DNA from: Bimastos eiseni
Lineage: Eukaryota > Annelida > Clitellata > Crassiclitellata > Lumbricidae
Reading direction: 5' to 3'
Assembly: GCA_959347315.1 (NCBI GenBank)
Contig: OY365810.1
Span: 24,828,604-24,892,603 of the forward strand
DNA: 64,000 nt
A program made the translations under genes and the position numbers. Positions 47,190-58,349 of the stretch are shown here, piece after piece (positions within the stretch are counted from its first letter, which is position 1; the number at the start of each line of letters is the position of its first letter). The notes under the pieces are model-generated. The model was given only the letters and a program-made list of their open reading frames with translations. It had not been told where the DNA came from and ran no database searches.

Positions 47190-47515
47190 CCAAAACATAC
47201 GAGGGCCACAAGGGACACGCTGCTCTGGCTCCCCGTCGAGAAGAGGACAAAATGTAAGGGCGTCGTTGCTTAACCCTACACATGCGTGCAACGGAGAGCT
47301 TTATGTTACCGTCTCGCGCTAACCGGTCGGCGATCGTTGGGCTCGCCTGCTCGTGGAGATATGCAGGCATCGTGTTTCTGTACATGAATTCAAGCTCATT
47401 GTGCTTTCTCATGTCTCTGACCTTCCTCTGGGAAAACTCTTCCTCTTCACTTTCGTAATCTCGTATTTAACCCTGTTGAGCAAACATTTTAAAACTGTCG
47501 CTATATAAACGCACT
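47190..47515 (+). mobile_element. LINE 3' region relic
   Basis: TLLWLPVEKRTKCKG matches the LHWLPVEKRI..K block of CR1-type LINEs. The segment ends in TGTCGCTATATAAACGC, like other LINE tails in the window. Frames are broken. Confidence 0.6.
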
Positions 47516-47558
47516 TGTCTAGATGAGCTAAAAGTGCTGCTATGTATGTTTTTCTTAG

Positions 47559-47710
47559 CACTTAGATTTCTTGTTGTGATTCATATCCTACGAGTCCCGA
47601 ACATTCTGCAGATGAGTTACATCCTTAAGGATAGCAATCGAATCCGCATCGTCAAAGCAATTGCAGCTGTCATAACCGTCTGGTTACTTGGGGCCGGAAT
47701 GTTTTTTCTT
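47559..47710 (+). CDS. BK (Slo1-like) potassium channel, exon 5: S4, S4-S5 linker and S5
   Basis: After TTTCTTAG two bases complete the split codon, then LRFLVVIHILRVPNILQMSY, ILKDSNRIRIVKA and IAAVITVWLLGAGMFFL lead to a GTAAGC donor in phase 0. The layout matches Slo1 LRFLRALRLIQFSEIL..ILKTSNSIKLVNLL. Of the S4 arginines, the one equivalent to Arg207 is kept, while Arg210 and Arg213 correspond to Val and His; an extra Arg stands three residues further. Voltage sensing is therefore probably altered. Confidence 0.92.
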
Positions 47711-48392
47711 GTAAGCGAATTAAAAATGTATCTGTTCTATTCTAACCCCAGAGTACACATATCTATTCCACTATTTTTATTGTGAGTAAATTGAAATGTG
47801 AGATATAGTTTATTCCATTCTATCGATTAAATTCAGTTCTATAAGAGTTGATTGAATTAAGTCTTGTCTAGAAAACTCGTATTTTGACAATGTAGCCTTA
47901 TATAAGATTTTGTATAATGAGACATTCAATCATATAATCATTACCTCGAAATCTGTTGCCTAATTCATGTAGTCTAATCCCAGGAAGTCTTTTTCAACCC
48001 AACGTAATCTAGCTCAGGCAGACTCAGTCATTTGATTGGAAGGTAGAGATCGTATCTCTATAATAAACCCTGGTTGTATTGAGATTTAGAAATGAATTGA
48101 AAGCCAGATACAATGTGATTTGGGAAAACCAGAAGTTCGGTGAAGTTCGATATTTGATCAATTGATTCTATTTTGATCCCGTTTCGTCCAATCCAATCTA
48201 ATCACAAATCAGATCCAATCGAAATGCTTCATTCCAGTCTAACTTTATTTATTCTTATTCAATATGGTCGTTCGTTATAGGCTACTAGATTTGAATTTCA
48301 AAGAAAAAGCATATTGTGACTGCAAGAAGTCATGTATTTAAAACTTTCAATGCGAGTAAATTAGGTTTGTTTTTGCGTTAACTTTTTTTCAG

Positions 48393-48563
48393 CTTGAAAA
48401 CAACGGCGACCCTTTCCACGATTACGGTAACAATCAAGGTCTGTCGTTCGGAGAGAGCTTCTACTTCGTTCTCATTACGCTGACGACCATCGGATATGGA
48501 GACATATCGCCTAAGACAGTCCTTGGCCGCGTCTGTGTTATCATCTACGTTGTCCTCGCTTTG
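48393..48563 (+). CDS. BK (Slo1-like) potassium channel, exon 6: turret, pore and S6 start
   Basis: From TTTTTCAG the exon reads LENNGDPFHDYGNNQGLSFG, ESFYFVLITLTTIGYGDI, SPKTVLGRVCVIIYVVLAL, 57 codons in phase 0. GYGD is the potassium selectivity filter, and LENNGDP..NNQ..L matches Slo1 VENSGDP..NNQAL. At the middle of S6, Slo1 has a Gly-Gly gating hinge (LGGLAMF); here the equivalent is LALAMF with the next exon, so both glycines are lost. Donor GTTAGT. Confidence 0.95.
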
Positions 48564-50317
48564 GTTAGTATAATCTCATTTGGATTAGATAGTTCTATCA
48601 TCTAACGTCATTCTGCTGAACCATGGCTTTGGTTAGTCTGCTATTTTAGCACATCTCATTTGGATTAGATAAAATTATCATCTATGTTGTCCTGACTTTG
48701 GTTATGCTAATATTTATCTAATCGCATATTATAAATAAGATCAAATTATCATCTAACGTTGTTTTGGCTTTGGTTGTCTAATATACGATGATCTAAGATA
48801 TCGACTTCTTAGGATTGGCTAGAACCACAAAGGACCTTATAGACCAGCCAATACTTTTAATCCTGACTGTCGCTGCAGCAGAGTTTTAAGTAGGCCTATT
48901 GGCTCATAATATCTCGACTTTTACATGCGCAATTTGTGCTGTAGACCAGTTGTCCTTAACTTGCACTCTAAAAACTGTCAAGTTTTGACTGTCATCTATC
49001 ATCATCCGACAAATATTATTTGCATTTCAGATTTTTATAATGATAATTCAAATTTTTTCGGTATCTACTTTCTACTTTCTGCAGCCATCTTTTCCTGCAT
49101 GAATTTCTTAAAAATTATGCTGTTGGGTTTTTAAATATTTCAAGCGGATGCTGGAGTTCTTGTTTACGCAAAATTTTGAGCCAAGATTTTGAAAATGTTT
49201 AGTATGCACTCGCCTTTGCAGTGAAAAGCTGTGTCGTGTGGCTTCTCTTGTGTACTCCAAGGATGGCCTATTGAGTTTAATCAGCCTGCCGACCAGTTGT
49301 GTATTCAATAAAGAGTCGACTTAGTCAAACTAGTCATCAATTATCCTTTCTGTACTGGTGACTGATATGTTAATTTTAGCTGCATGGAGTTCAATTATAT
49401 TGGATTATTAGGCCTACCTACTGAAGGCTGGCTTCTTGCGAATTCATAATTACTAGCATAGGTCGCTAAGTCAATGGTACCTCTAAATGGACGACATACG
49501 TTGATGCGAGCTGAAGGTGCTAAACATTTGTGAGGTTCAGGTACAGAATAGAGAAGGATACAAAGGACACTGTGAGAAGAGGATATGAGAAATGGATGAG
49601 GTAACGTGTTTCGTATGGACATAAAAAACCCAACAAACTGATTAGCTGGTTAACTAGAGGGCAAGGAATTAAGGGAAGGGAAAGATCATTGAAGAATTTA
49701 CTGAAGAGACCGCCCGAGAGGCGTTGGAGATGTTGTACGAAGAGGTCGCAGACGGAGACAAGAGGAAGAGGTCATGCGTGGGAAGGATTTTTAGATGCCA
49801 AGTACAAGTAAGGTTTATATCTGCAGCCAAAGGGCGTGGTTATACAAATGAGAATAATAAATGTGTCCTCCTTGAAAAACTTCAAGACTGATCCCAGATG
49901 ATAGATGCACCAACTGACGCGTCTTTACTTTGTCGTGCTTAACTTATGTCTGTAGGTGCATAGAATTGACGTCAACAGTTTTTACACTTACGTAACGAGA
50001 CGTCTTTCAAGGTTATTTAACGCAGTGGAGATTAATTGCGGTGAAGCATTCTTGTTAAAACAGAATTTCTCAGTAGACGTATCAAACCGATCAAATCGGT
50101 TCTTTTTTATGTTTATCCAATGGCTTTCTAAGATCACCTTTGTTAAAATAGTTTGTTGCCCCCATTTTTCAAATTTATGGGAGGGATTAAAAAAGTGGAG
50201 GGACCAAAAAAATTTTTGGCTTCGCACATTATTTTATAAATTATGTCCCCCTCCACTTTTGAAAACCTTGTTACACCTCTGATATTAAGCTATACGAGAG
50301 AATGTTTCTGTGTGCAG

Positions 50318-50409
50318 GCGATGTTTGGCAGTCTCATTCCGGAGCTAGGAAAGGCGATTGGAAGTCGAGAGAAGTATCGACGTCCATACAAAAGATCACA
50401 CGCAAGAAG
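50318..50409 (+). CDS. BK (Slo1-like) potassium channel, exon 7: end of S6 and RCK1 linker
   Basis: After TGTGCAG the exon encodes AMFGSLIPELGKAIGSREK then YRRPYKRSHAR plus two bases, equivalent to Slo1 [31 protein letters not shown]. The linker that connects the gate to the calcium-sensing ring is unusually basic (RRPYKRSHARR). Donor GTAAAC. Confidence 0.94.
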
Positions 50410-50859
50410 GTAAACTAGCGGAAATACGTCTTTGTCATGAATATCTATTATCACCTGGGAATGCTTTGATCGCATTTTCTGGCCATTTTTACTTTGACTA
50501 TTTAAATTGCTATTTTACCTCCAATATTTTTCGCATTGTTATCTTCGAAACATCTTTCTAGTCCTTCAGTGTCATGGAGAAATTCGGTTCTGGCTCTTTT
50601 GATGAAAAAATGGATCCTCAAAACTATCTGGAGAATAAAGAGTAGTTCCCCGACCATGATTGTAAATATTGCCTCTCTGTGCACAGCCTACAATATTTAT
50701 CATCGGCTTTTAACTGCACTTGATCAAACCAATTTTGGAGTCAGGTAGTTCAATGGCTTGCTTTTGAAATCAAATAGATTGTTGTAAGCATACTCACCTC
50801 TGGATTTGCATTGTGAGTTTAGCCATTGTGATGAGTAAATACCGCTAACATCTAATTTA

Positions 50860-51080
50860 CTTCAGTCAAAACATTCCCGCCACCTATCGACGGGAATCCA
50901 TTGGTTAGACCCACGTTTATGCATGGCTCCACCATTTGTGATTCTTCTTCTAGTTTACTTTGCATTGCTTTGCCTCTTAATGTAATAGTAAATGACAAAT
51001 GGCAGTTAACATAACGGAGGCTATAGGCGGAGAAGCGCTTTATGAGACTCTTAAAAGGCGCTATATTAATTGAGTGTCCT
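50860..51080 (-). repeat. Dispersed repeat abutting channel exon 8
   Basis: On the minus strand AATTAATATAGCGCCTTTTAAGAG, AGGCAAAGCAATGCAAAGTAAACTAGAAGAA and ACCAATGGATTCCCG match 59645-59830 (+). Its edge lies about 15 bases from the exon acceptor. Confidence 0.7.
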
Positions 51081-51096
51081 GATGCATCTTCTGTAG

Positions 51097-51207
51097 ACAT
51101 ATCGTCATCTGTGGAGAAATCACATTCGAAACACTGTCGACTGTCGTCAGAAACCTCATCCACAAAGACGCCGCATGCACAAACATCGACATCGTCATCA
51201 TCGATAA
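51097..51207 (+). CDS. BK (Slo1-like) potassium channel, exon 8: start of RCK1
   Basis: The acceptor TTCTGTAG is followed by one base completing Arg, then HIVICGEITFETLSTVVRNL and IHKDAACTNIDIVIID plus two bases. This is the first beta-alpha-beta unit of RCK1 (Slo1 [32 protein letters not shown]). The donor GTTAGA at 51208 is unusual but gives a perfect join to the next exon (D-K-D-K-P). Confidence 0.93.
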   Translation, partial: TYRHLWRNHIRNTVDCRQKPHPQRRRMHKHRHRHHR

Positions 51208-51235
51208 GTTAGACCCACGACGATAATTATCTACT

Positions 51236-51592
51236 CTCATCTAATCTGTTCTCATCTAATCTGTTCTCATCTAATCTATTCTCATCTAATCTCATCTAAT
51301 CTAATCTATTCTCATCTCATCTAATCTAATTTATTCTCATCTAATCTGTTCTCATCTAATCTCATCTAATCTAATTTATTCTCATCTAATCTCTTCTTAT
51401 CTAATCTATTCTCATCTCATCTAATCTAATTTATTCTCATCTAATCTGTTCTCATCTAATCTCATCTAATCTAATTTATTCTCATCTAATCTCTTCTTAT
51501 CTAATCTATTCTCATCTAATCTGTTCTCATCTAATCTATTCTCATCTATTCTCATCTAATCTATTCTCATCTAATATATTCTCATCTAATCA
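51236..51592. repeat. TCTAATCTATTCTCA minisatellite
   Basis: About 24 units of 10 to 15 bases built from CTCATCTAAT and CTRTT; higher-order duplications (for example 51300-51400 resembling 51411-51500) are visible. Confidence 0.95.
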
Positions 51593-52089
51593 TTATAATG
51601 AACTTCTTGGCGTGAAATTATATATATATAGGCCCTAACATTATACAGTGGCGTCGCTAGGATTAGAGGCCAGAGGATGCAGATTGGACATGATGGGGAT
51701 AGGAAAGGGTGGTGTATCTCCACCCTGACCCCAAGATTTTTTTAAAATAACAATGTCACAATAATCATTTGTTGGTGACGATGCCGTCACAATAATGCTA
51801 AAGCGGTACTAGTAGCACTATCAAAGTGGGAAGTCACCCGATAGATCACTCATACAGTAGATTATATGCAAGTTTATGCAATATAATCGTAATAGTATAT
51901 CACTAGGGAAACTTCTGCCACCGCGAAATGATTACATCAAGCTCCAGACGATATAATATATATAGGCCTATATATATTTATATATATATATTTATATAAA
52001 TATATTTATATATATGGGCATATATGGCTCTCTCTAATACACATTATTCATGTATCCTGAGTTTGCCATCTGCCTGTGTACGTCTTCAG

Positions 52090-52195
52090 GGACAAACCTT
52101 CGACCGAGTTGCAGGCTTTCTTCAGACGACACTTTAATGACGTCACCTTCATCCGGGGCTCCGTGATAGACATACCGACGCTTAAAATGGCGAAG
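52090..52195 (+). CDS. BK (Slo1-like) potassium channel, exon 9: RCK1
   Basis: Between CGTCTTCAG and GTATGC the exon reads DKPSTELQAFFRRHFNDVTF, IRGSVIDIPTLKMAK, matching Slo1 [32 protein letters not shown]. Phase 1 in, phase 0 out. Confidence 0.95.
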
Positions 52196-52642
52196 GTATG
52201 CCAAACTTGAATATATATTGAGATCTTAAAAACTTTATCACCCTTACAGTCACTTTCAATTCAATAAAAATCTACGAGGTCTTATGTTACGGGAAGAGAA
52301 ATCGAGCCGCTTCATTTACCCAGGCAGCGACTAAAAATTGTGCTGTTGTTGAAGACTGAGATATATGATATAGGCTGAACCTACATGTCTAGAGTAACAT
52401 CCTTATAAAGTGACAAGTTCTAATGTGAAGGGATCAATCCATTGCACGCCTAATTATAGACAAATACAAATCATGACACTTTGCACGAATGACATTGGAT
52501 TGGCTAAGTTTTGATTAAATTAAACTAGAATTTAACGAACTACACTGGATAAGCCTATGCAATGTTAGAACAAATCGCGTAAATTTAGACTAGGTTAGAC
52601 TATCGTGGGGTTGTCTTACTTGTGTCATGCATGACCTGGCAG

Positions 52643-52801
52643 ATCGGTCAGGCATCGGCTGTCTTCATCCTAGCGAACCGACAACCGACAGCGGACACAC
52701 CGGATGAAGAGGACTCAGCGAACATCATGAGAGCCACAGCGGTCAAGAATCTTTCACCCGATATACGCATCATCATACAACTACTACATCACCAAAACAA
52801 G
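52643..52801 (+). CDS. BK (Slo1-like) potassium channel, exon 10: RCK1 calcium-site region
   Basis: Encodes IGQASAVFILANRQ, PTADTPDEEDSANIMRATAV, KNLSPDIRIIIQLLHHQNK, 53 codons in phase 0. The acidic block PDEEDSANIMR corresponds to Slo1 PDAEDASNIMR, which carries the RCK1 calcium-site aspartates, so this site looks intact. Donor GTATCA. Confidence 0.96.
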
Positions 52802-53009
52802 GTATCATCTGTTGGCAGAATATTCGGAAACTGATTATGATTATATGTTTGTAGTCTTTGTTGTCGTCGTTGTTGTTGTTGGATGTCGTCATCATTAGCG
52901 GTGGTCACTGCCGCCAGTACCTTCTTCGTCGTCATCATCCCCATTACCACTAACATCAACACCACTATTATCTGTTACAACGAGTAGTAACGCAAACTTG
53001 CGGACTTGT

Positions 53010-53047
53010 AAACCTTACTGCATTATGATGATAATGCAGTAAGGTTT
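53010..53047. repeat. Perfect 17-bp inverted repeat with a 4-base loop
   Basis: AAACCTTACTGCATTAT, loop GATG, then the exact complement. It lies in a channel intron and could fold as a hairpin in RNA of either strand. Confidence 0.95.
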
Positions 53048-53094
53048 GTAATCTCGCGATGAACGTGTAGTTCTCAATGTGCGCATTTCAGAGA

Positions 53095-53305
53095 CGCAAC
53101 GTCGTGCCTTCTCAGTGGTCGGGCAGGCCATAATGCAAATAATCTTCCCTGGGATCTGCGGGCTCATTTGGCTACAGAATGCATACACTGTGCAAGCATC
53201 TGATCACTGTTCTTAATCGACGGGTGTTGGGCTGGGATCGCCTATGACAGGTCATCTTGGAGGGGCGCTATATAAGTCCTATGAATGAATGAATAAATGA
53301 ATTAT
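53095..53305 (+). mobile_element. CR1-like LINE 3' end relic
   Basis: RRAFSVVGQ then, after a slip, NNLPWDLRAHLA is the CR1 C-terminal block. GGAGGGGCGCTATATAAG and a GAATGAATGAATAAATGAA tail close it. Confidence 0.78.
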
Positions 53306-53484
53306 GCATTCTAAAGCAGACATAACAATGTGTTTTCAATATATCCGGGTTTTGTCGAGAAAAACATTAACACTGCTGCCGTAATAATCATCATCTCCTT
53401 CGTCGTTGTCATCATCAACGTTCGCATTGTCAACAAGAATAGTTACCAATGATCAGCGTATATTGTAATCGTCTTTATGCACAG

Positions 53485-53643
53485 GAGCAGCTGTTGAACA
53501 TCCCCGGATGGAACTGGCACCGCCAAGATGGCGATGAGGTGATCTGCATCTCTGAGCTGCAGATGGCTCTCTTGGCTCAGAATTGTCTCGCGCCAGGAAT
53601 CGTTACGATGTTCTCCAATCTGATCTGCATGAGGTCACCTGAG
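53485..53643 (+). CDS. BK (Slo1-like) potassium channel, exon 11: RCK1
   Basis: After TGCACAG the exon reads EQLLNIPGWNWHRQDGDEVI, CISELQMALLAQNCLAPGI, VTMFSNLICMRSPE in phase 0 (Slo1 [34 protein letters not shown]). The Met of the RCK1 site (Slo1 Met513, SMRS) is kept in CMRS. GTCAGT is the donor; an earlier GTCACC would drop three residues. Confidence 0.95.
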
Positions 53644-54211
53644 GTCAGTGGTAGACCTCCATATTATGTCTACCACTTATTAGAAAAGAAAAAAAACCAA
53701 TACGATCTAAACACTTTTTTCAAACACAGGAAATTGCAAGCTATAATTCAACTATAGGTACACATCGTCGTCTGGGTGAATAGAAGCTCAGTTATAAATT
53801 TATCGTATATTATTGTTTTTAATTCATTGCAATCTTCAATTACAACATTATTGTCATTTGCAAGTTATTTATCTGCGAGGCAGTTATTTACCGATCAAGT
53901 CTAGTCATAAGATCAACTCGTTCTCAGCCCGATCTATGCTTGATATTGTTAGTATTCAATGATATATTTTATATCGTTATCTACTTTGCTTCAGTATTAT
54001 TACCACTTTCATTCGCTTGATATGGTCTAAATTTGAGTGATACACTGATAGTTAGACGTTCAAGATGAATCTTGAATCGTATGAAGAAATCTGGCTGAGA
54101 AGTTGGAACAGGTTGATACAGACTGTATAGACTACAACGGGAAACGATTTTGCATTTTAATTATTCTTAAAATGCTGTTTCATTAATTAATCTCAGTCTG
54201 ATTGTTTCTAG

Positions 54212-54324
54212 TCATCAGAAAAAGAGGAATGGAAGAAGATTTACAACGAAGGCGCTGGACACGAAATCTATTCAGCAGTTTTCTCACATGAATTCTCTGG
54301 TCTGACATTCCCAGAAGCCGTTGA
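54212..54324 (+). CDS. BK (Slo1-like) potassium channel, exon 12: RCK1
   Basis: Between TTTCTAG and GTACGT the exon encodes SSEKEEWKKIYNEGAGHEIY, SAVFSHEFSGLTFPEAV plus two bases. Slo1 has W..[29 protein letters not shown] at this place. Confidence 0.94.
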
Positions 54325-54364
54325 GTACGTTACAGCATTCTCTTCCTATTGATCGTCTTTTTGA

Positions 54365-54715
54365 TTCAATCGCTAATTATTTGATTGATTGGGTGGTTGG
54401 TTGATTTATTGATTGATTGATCAGTTGATCGACTGATCGATTGATTGATTGACAGATTGATAGATTGGTTGCCTCATTCGTTGTTGCCAATCAATGTTCC
54501 CAAGCAACGGCGGACTGATCGTTTTGTTTTATCGATTAAGTGATTTATTGGATTCGTTCATTCATACGATTCATTCGATCATTCATTCGGTCAGTGATTC
54601 AATCGGTCATTCATTCGGTCACTGATTCAATCGGTCATTCATTCGGTCAGTGATTCTTTCGACCATTCATTCGGTCAGTAATTCATTCAGTCATTCATTC
54701 GGTCACTGATTTAAT
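54365..54715. repeat. GATT and TTCATTCGGTCAGTGA minisatellites
   Basis: A GATTGATT block (54370-54470) is followed by about eight imperfect 20- to 24-base units of CATTCATTCGGTCASTGATTCAATCGGT type (54545-54715). Confidence 0.92.
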
Positions 54716-54768
54716 CTGCATTGATTCAGTATGTATAAATAATGTAGCTTGCCTTTGTTGTTGTTTAG

Positions 54769-54924
54769 GATTTGCTTCACTGAATTAGGAGTTCTGTTGG
54801 TAGCAGTGGAGTGCGATGATGGGAACGGTCGAGCAAAACTCAAGGTCAATCCAGGTCAAAGCTTCGTTCTCGTCCCAGGTCACGTGGGATTTTTTATTGC
54901 GCAAGATCCGAACGCGATGAAAAG
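54769..54924 (+). CDS. BK (Slo1-like) potassium channel, exon 13: end of RCK1
   Basis: From TGTTTAG the frame, after one base, reads ICFTELGVLLVAVECDDGNG, RAKLKVNPGQSFVLVPGH, VGFFIAQDPNAMK plus two bases, equal to Slo1 [38 protein letters not shown]. Donor GTTGTC. Confidence 0.95.
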
Positions 54925-55179
54925 GTTGTCCGACTGTTAACTACTATTAAAATCCTAATCACAATTTCACTAATTAACTAATTTTATTCTGCGTTTAAAC
55001 AATTAAGCTAATTCTCAATGAGGAAAAGTAGCAGTCTTTATATGATAGGACCGATTTAATAATAATACTTTTGTACCTTTAATTCGTCGGATCTTGACGA
55101 GTTCTTGCCATCCAAGAATTGGGTTTTCTATCTCTGCCTAATACATTTAATTCTTGAAGGATCTGAGGTATATCGGGGC

Positions 55180-55186
55180 AAAAATG

Positions 55187-55228
<42 letters not shown>

Positions 55229-57006
55229 GTAATAATGAATGTGCCAATAATTATGCCCTGAAAAGACTGGGAGAGTTCTTCACCCCGTTCCAGGTAGGCA
55301 CTGCAACCCCTGGCGGGGGAGAGGCAGCGGTTCACGCCGCAAGAAATTTTGTGACGAACATGCAACGAGACCAAATCTTTGTAAAATTGGACTTCGCAAA
55401 TGCTTTCAACACACTGCGGAGAGATGTAATACTTCGAGCCGTCCATGACACCATCCCAGAACTCTATGCGTTCACCCACCAGGCATATTCAATGAGGCCA
55501 ATCTACAATTCGGTCGATTTGTAGTGAGGTCTAGGATGGGACCTCAGCAGGGAGACCCGCTAGGGCCTCTGCTATTTTGCCTGCCCCTGCAGCCGACGTT
55601 AAGGGAATTGCGGTCTCCGTTCAAGCTTGGGTACCTCGATGATCTTTCCTTAGGTGGAAACGTGGATGACGTTCGACAAGATTTGACAAAGATAAAAGAG
55701 CTTGAGACAACGCTCGGAATTTCCCTGAACAGACTTATATGTGAATACTACTCGGAGGCAGAGTTGATTGGAGAGGATTTTGAGGACTTCAGAAGACGAG
55801 AACCAGAGGAACTGACCCTTTTGGAGAGGATTTTGAGGACTTCAGAAGACGAGAACCAGAGGAACTGACCCTTTTGGGTTCTCCACTTTTCAGAGGGAAG
55901 GCCCTTGATGAAGCCCTGCAAGAACACAGCGAGCACTTTGATCGAATATTGAAAGACCTTATGGACTTCTCCGTGCTGGAACCACCCGTTACTGGAGACA
56001 ATAGACCATCAGATTAAAACAGGACTGGAGAAGATCCTCAACACCGAGCTCAATGACATTCAGTGGTTACAGGCTTCGCTCCCGATTCGAGATGGAGGAC
56101 TCAGGACCAGGCGGGTATCGATGCTGGCAACTTCAGCCTATTTGGCGTCAGCTGCGTCGACCGTCTCGCTCGTGGGCACCATCTTAGTCGTGGAAGAGTG
56201 GAACGACGTGTGCCAGGACTAAATGTTCAACGTTCGTAAGGATTCCCTTCCAGTGACGATGATACCGGTTCCGATCCAACAGAAGACCTGGGACAGACCT
56301 TTGATAAACGAAGATAAAGCGAAAGTCTGGTCCGGACGAGACAACCCACTTAGTCAAGCCAAAATGCAAGCATTATCTGCCCCGCACGCCGGAGACTGGC
56401 TTTGGACTATCCCTTTGGCTTCCTGGGGGTTGGGATTAAACAATGAGGCGGCCAGGGTTGCGGCAGGACTTCGCCTAGGACTAGTGCTCTGTGCACCGCA
56501 TCCATGTCAATGCGGGGAGAGCGTCGATCCAGGTGGACATCATGGTCTGGTCTGCAGAAGATCAATGGGAAGAGCAGCACGACACTCTGCCATAAATGAA
56601 ATAATCTGGAGTGCTCTCGTGAAAACGGACATTCCGAGCTCAAGAGAACCATCGGGACTGATCCGCACCGATGGCAAGAAACCAGATGGCGCCACATTAA
56701 CCCCATGGGCGAGTCGCAGACACTTAGCATGGCACCCAACAGCCATTCACACATGCGCATCCTCTTATGTACATCTGACAGCATCAACAGCCGGTAGAGC
56801 AGCAGAACATGCCACAGAACGAAAGTGCATCAAGTACTCATCCCTCCCCACCACGCATGATTTTGTGCCAGTGGCCATCGAATCACTGGGCCCCATAAAC
56901 CGTACCGGAATGGAGTTTCTACGTCTGTCTATTTGTACACAACGTTTTAATGCAGTGGCATTCAGGGGCTCTTTTGTTCAGCCCGATGGGGACGAAAACC
57001 TATGAC

Positions 57007-57068
<62 letters not shown>

Positions 57069-57070
57069 GA
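55180..57070 (+). mobile_element. Non-LTR retroelement relic flanked by AAT repeats
   Basis: Between two (AAT)n tracts (55189-55228, 57005-57067) lies a decayed reverse transcriptase: FFTPFQVGTATPGGGEAAVH, then VKLDFANAFNTLRRD (motif A), GPQQGDPLGPLLF (motif B) and LGYLDDLSLGG (motif C). After several shifts come a C-terminal part with CAPHPCQCG..GGHHGLVC, a zinc-knuckle-like cluster, then GLIRTDGKKPDGATLTPW and FVPVAIESLGPINRTGMEFL. Stops at 55522 and 55869 and a 53-bp tandem duplication break the frame. The clade cannot be settled from memory; the triplet 3' tail fits I-like elements. It sits in channel intron 13, same strand. Confidence 0.82.
55772..55877. repeat. 53-bp tandem duplication inside the retroelement
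   Basis: GAGAGGATTTTGAGGACTTC..GAACTGACCCTTTTG occurs twice without a visible mismatch. Because 53 is not a multiple of three it shifts the reverse-transcriptase frame. The perfect identity implies a recent duplication. Confidence 0.96.
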
Positions 57071-57241
57071 AGAAGAAGAAGAAGAAGAAGAAGATGATGA
57101 TGATGATGATGATGATGGTGATGATGGTGATGATGACGAAGAAGAAGAAGAGTAAGAAGAAGAAGACGAAAAGAAAAGCGGGAGTAATTACAGTCCCTTA
57201 AGGGTATTATTTCTTCCGTAGTCATTCCCTGCTTTTCATTT

Positions 57242-57303
<62 letters not shown>
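57070..57303. repeat. GAA, GAT and AAT microsatellites
   Basis: (GAA)n 57068-57093, (GAT)n 57094-57135, GAAGAAGAA 57136-57170 and (AAT)n 57244-57303. Confidence 0.95.
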
Positions 57304-57306
<3 letters not shown>

Positions 57307-57567
57307 GATGAGGGGATATGAGGAGGACTTGCTCGAGAAGGAGACGAAAAGAAAGAGAGACGGAGAGTGGGAGTGGAAAAGGAAGACGACGACAGAGGGA
57401 GGAGAAAAGGACTGAGAAGGAAAAAAGAAAAAAGAATCTGTGTTCATACAAAATCGCAGTAACCTCTGGCATAAATTATCATATCACGTGTTTGTTACAT
57501 TGCATAATTTACTGCGCTCTATTGCATTGTATTGCATTTGATTGCTTCGTCGCTATAGGGTTGCTAG

Positions 57568-57638
57568 TTTTCGTCGCAAAAGTCCTTTGGCATTGAGCAA
57601 CCCACTGATGGAACTTCAAGAGAAGCCGACCCTAAAAG
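57568..57638 (+). CDS. BK (Slo1-like) potassium channel, exon 14: RCK1-RCK2 linker
   Basis: A 71-base exon between GTTGCTAG and GTTAGT reads, in the phase left by exon 13, SFRRKSPLALSNPLMELQE then KPTLK plus one base. Slo1 has at this point KRAFFYCKACHDD, with the heme-binding CKACH motif; that motif is absent. Support is the exact phase fit on both sides and open frame rather than similarity, because the linker is poorly conserved. Confidence 0.62.
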
Positions 57639-58349
57639 GTTAGTAAACGATTCAATAGAAAATAAATCGAAGGGATTTATATGCCGCCTTCAATTTGCAA
57701 TTCAAAATGTCCGTGCTTAGTCTTTCGCTGATAGACGCTATGCATCCAACTTACCTACTTCACGGACAGATATACAAAGAGAGAGATTGGAATGTATGGT
57801 CGGAATTGTGCAAGAAGGGAAAAGCCTCTAGGGTGACAGGCTTCAAGAAAATGAATATGTTACAGATGTCAAGATATCGATCTACATTCTTCTGAGCACA
57901 AGCACAAGCTGGAAACTGTTCATGTGTGACCGAATATTTCGAAAAGCCCTATGCTTCGGCATGGAAGCCCTGTCTAGGGCAATAAAAGATTGCTAGTTTT
58001 CGGTTCCGTTGCCTGCATTATTCTGGGATTGCCGCCGTTGTAGTTGGCTAACCGTCTTTCGGGTGTTCTTCGGTAAATGTGTTCTCTATTTTGAATGTGG
58101 TAGGTCTACTGTTCTAATTTTTAGATGTGTGCACACCATAGTTATGCGGTTATGCAATTGGTATAATAAAGAATGTTCCCACTTACACTGTATGACTTTA
58201 CATCAATTTTCCAATTCTATTTCTTCTCCTCTTAACGTACAACTCTTGTTCCTATCTTCCTCTTCCATTCTTCACGGGTTAACAGCTAGTAATTATAATA
58301 ATTATACTGATTAACAATCTCTGTTTTATTACATTCAAACTGACACTGC

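Noticed and set aside
50561..50645. Candidate first RCK1 exon after a TTTCTAG acceptor
   Set aside because: The encoded residues do not resemble RCK1 and end in a stop; the real exon is at 51097-51207.
51647..51720. CAGTGGCGTCGCTAGG, which looks like a hAT terminal repeat
   Set aside because: No matching inverted end or 8-bp duplication was found nearby; at most it is one end of a truncated element.
57236..57447. Tyr- or Ile-rich minus-strand frames
   Set aside because: Produced by (AAT)n and adjacent purine tracts.
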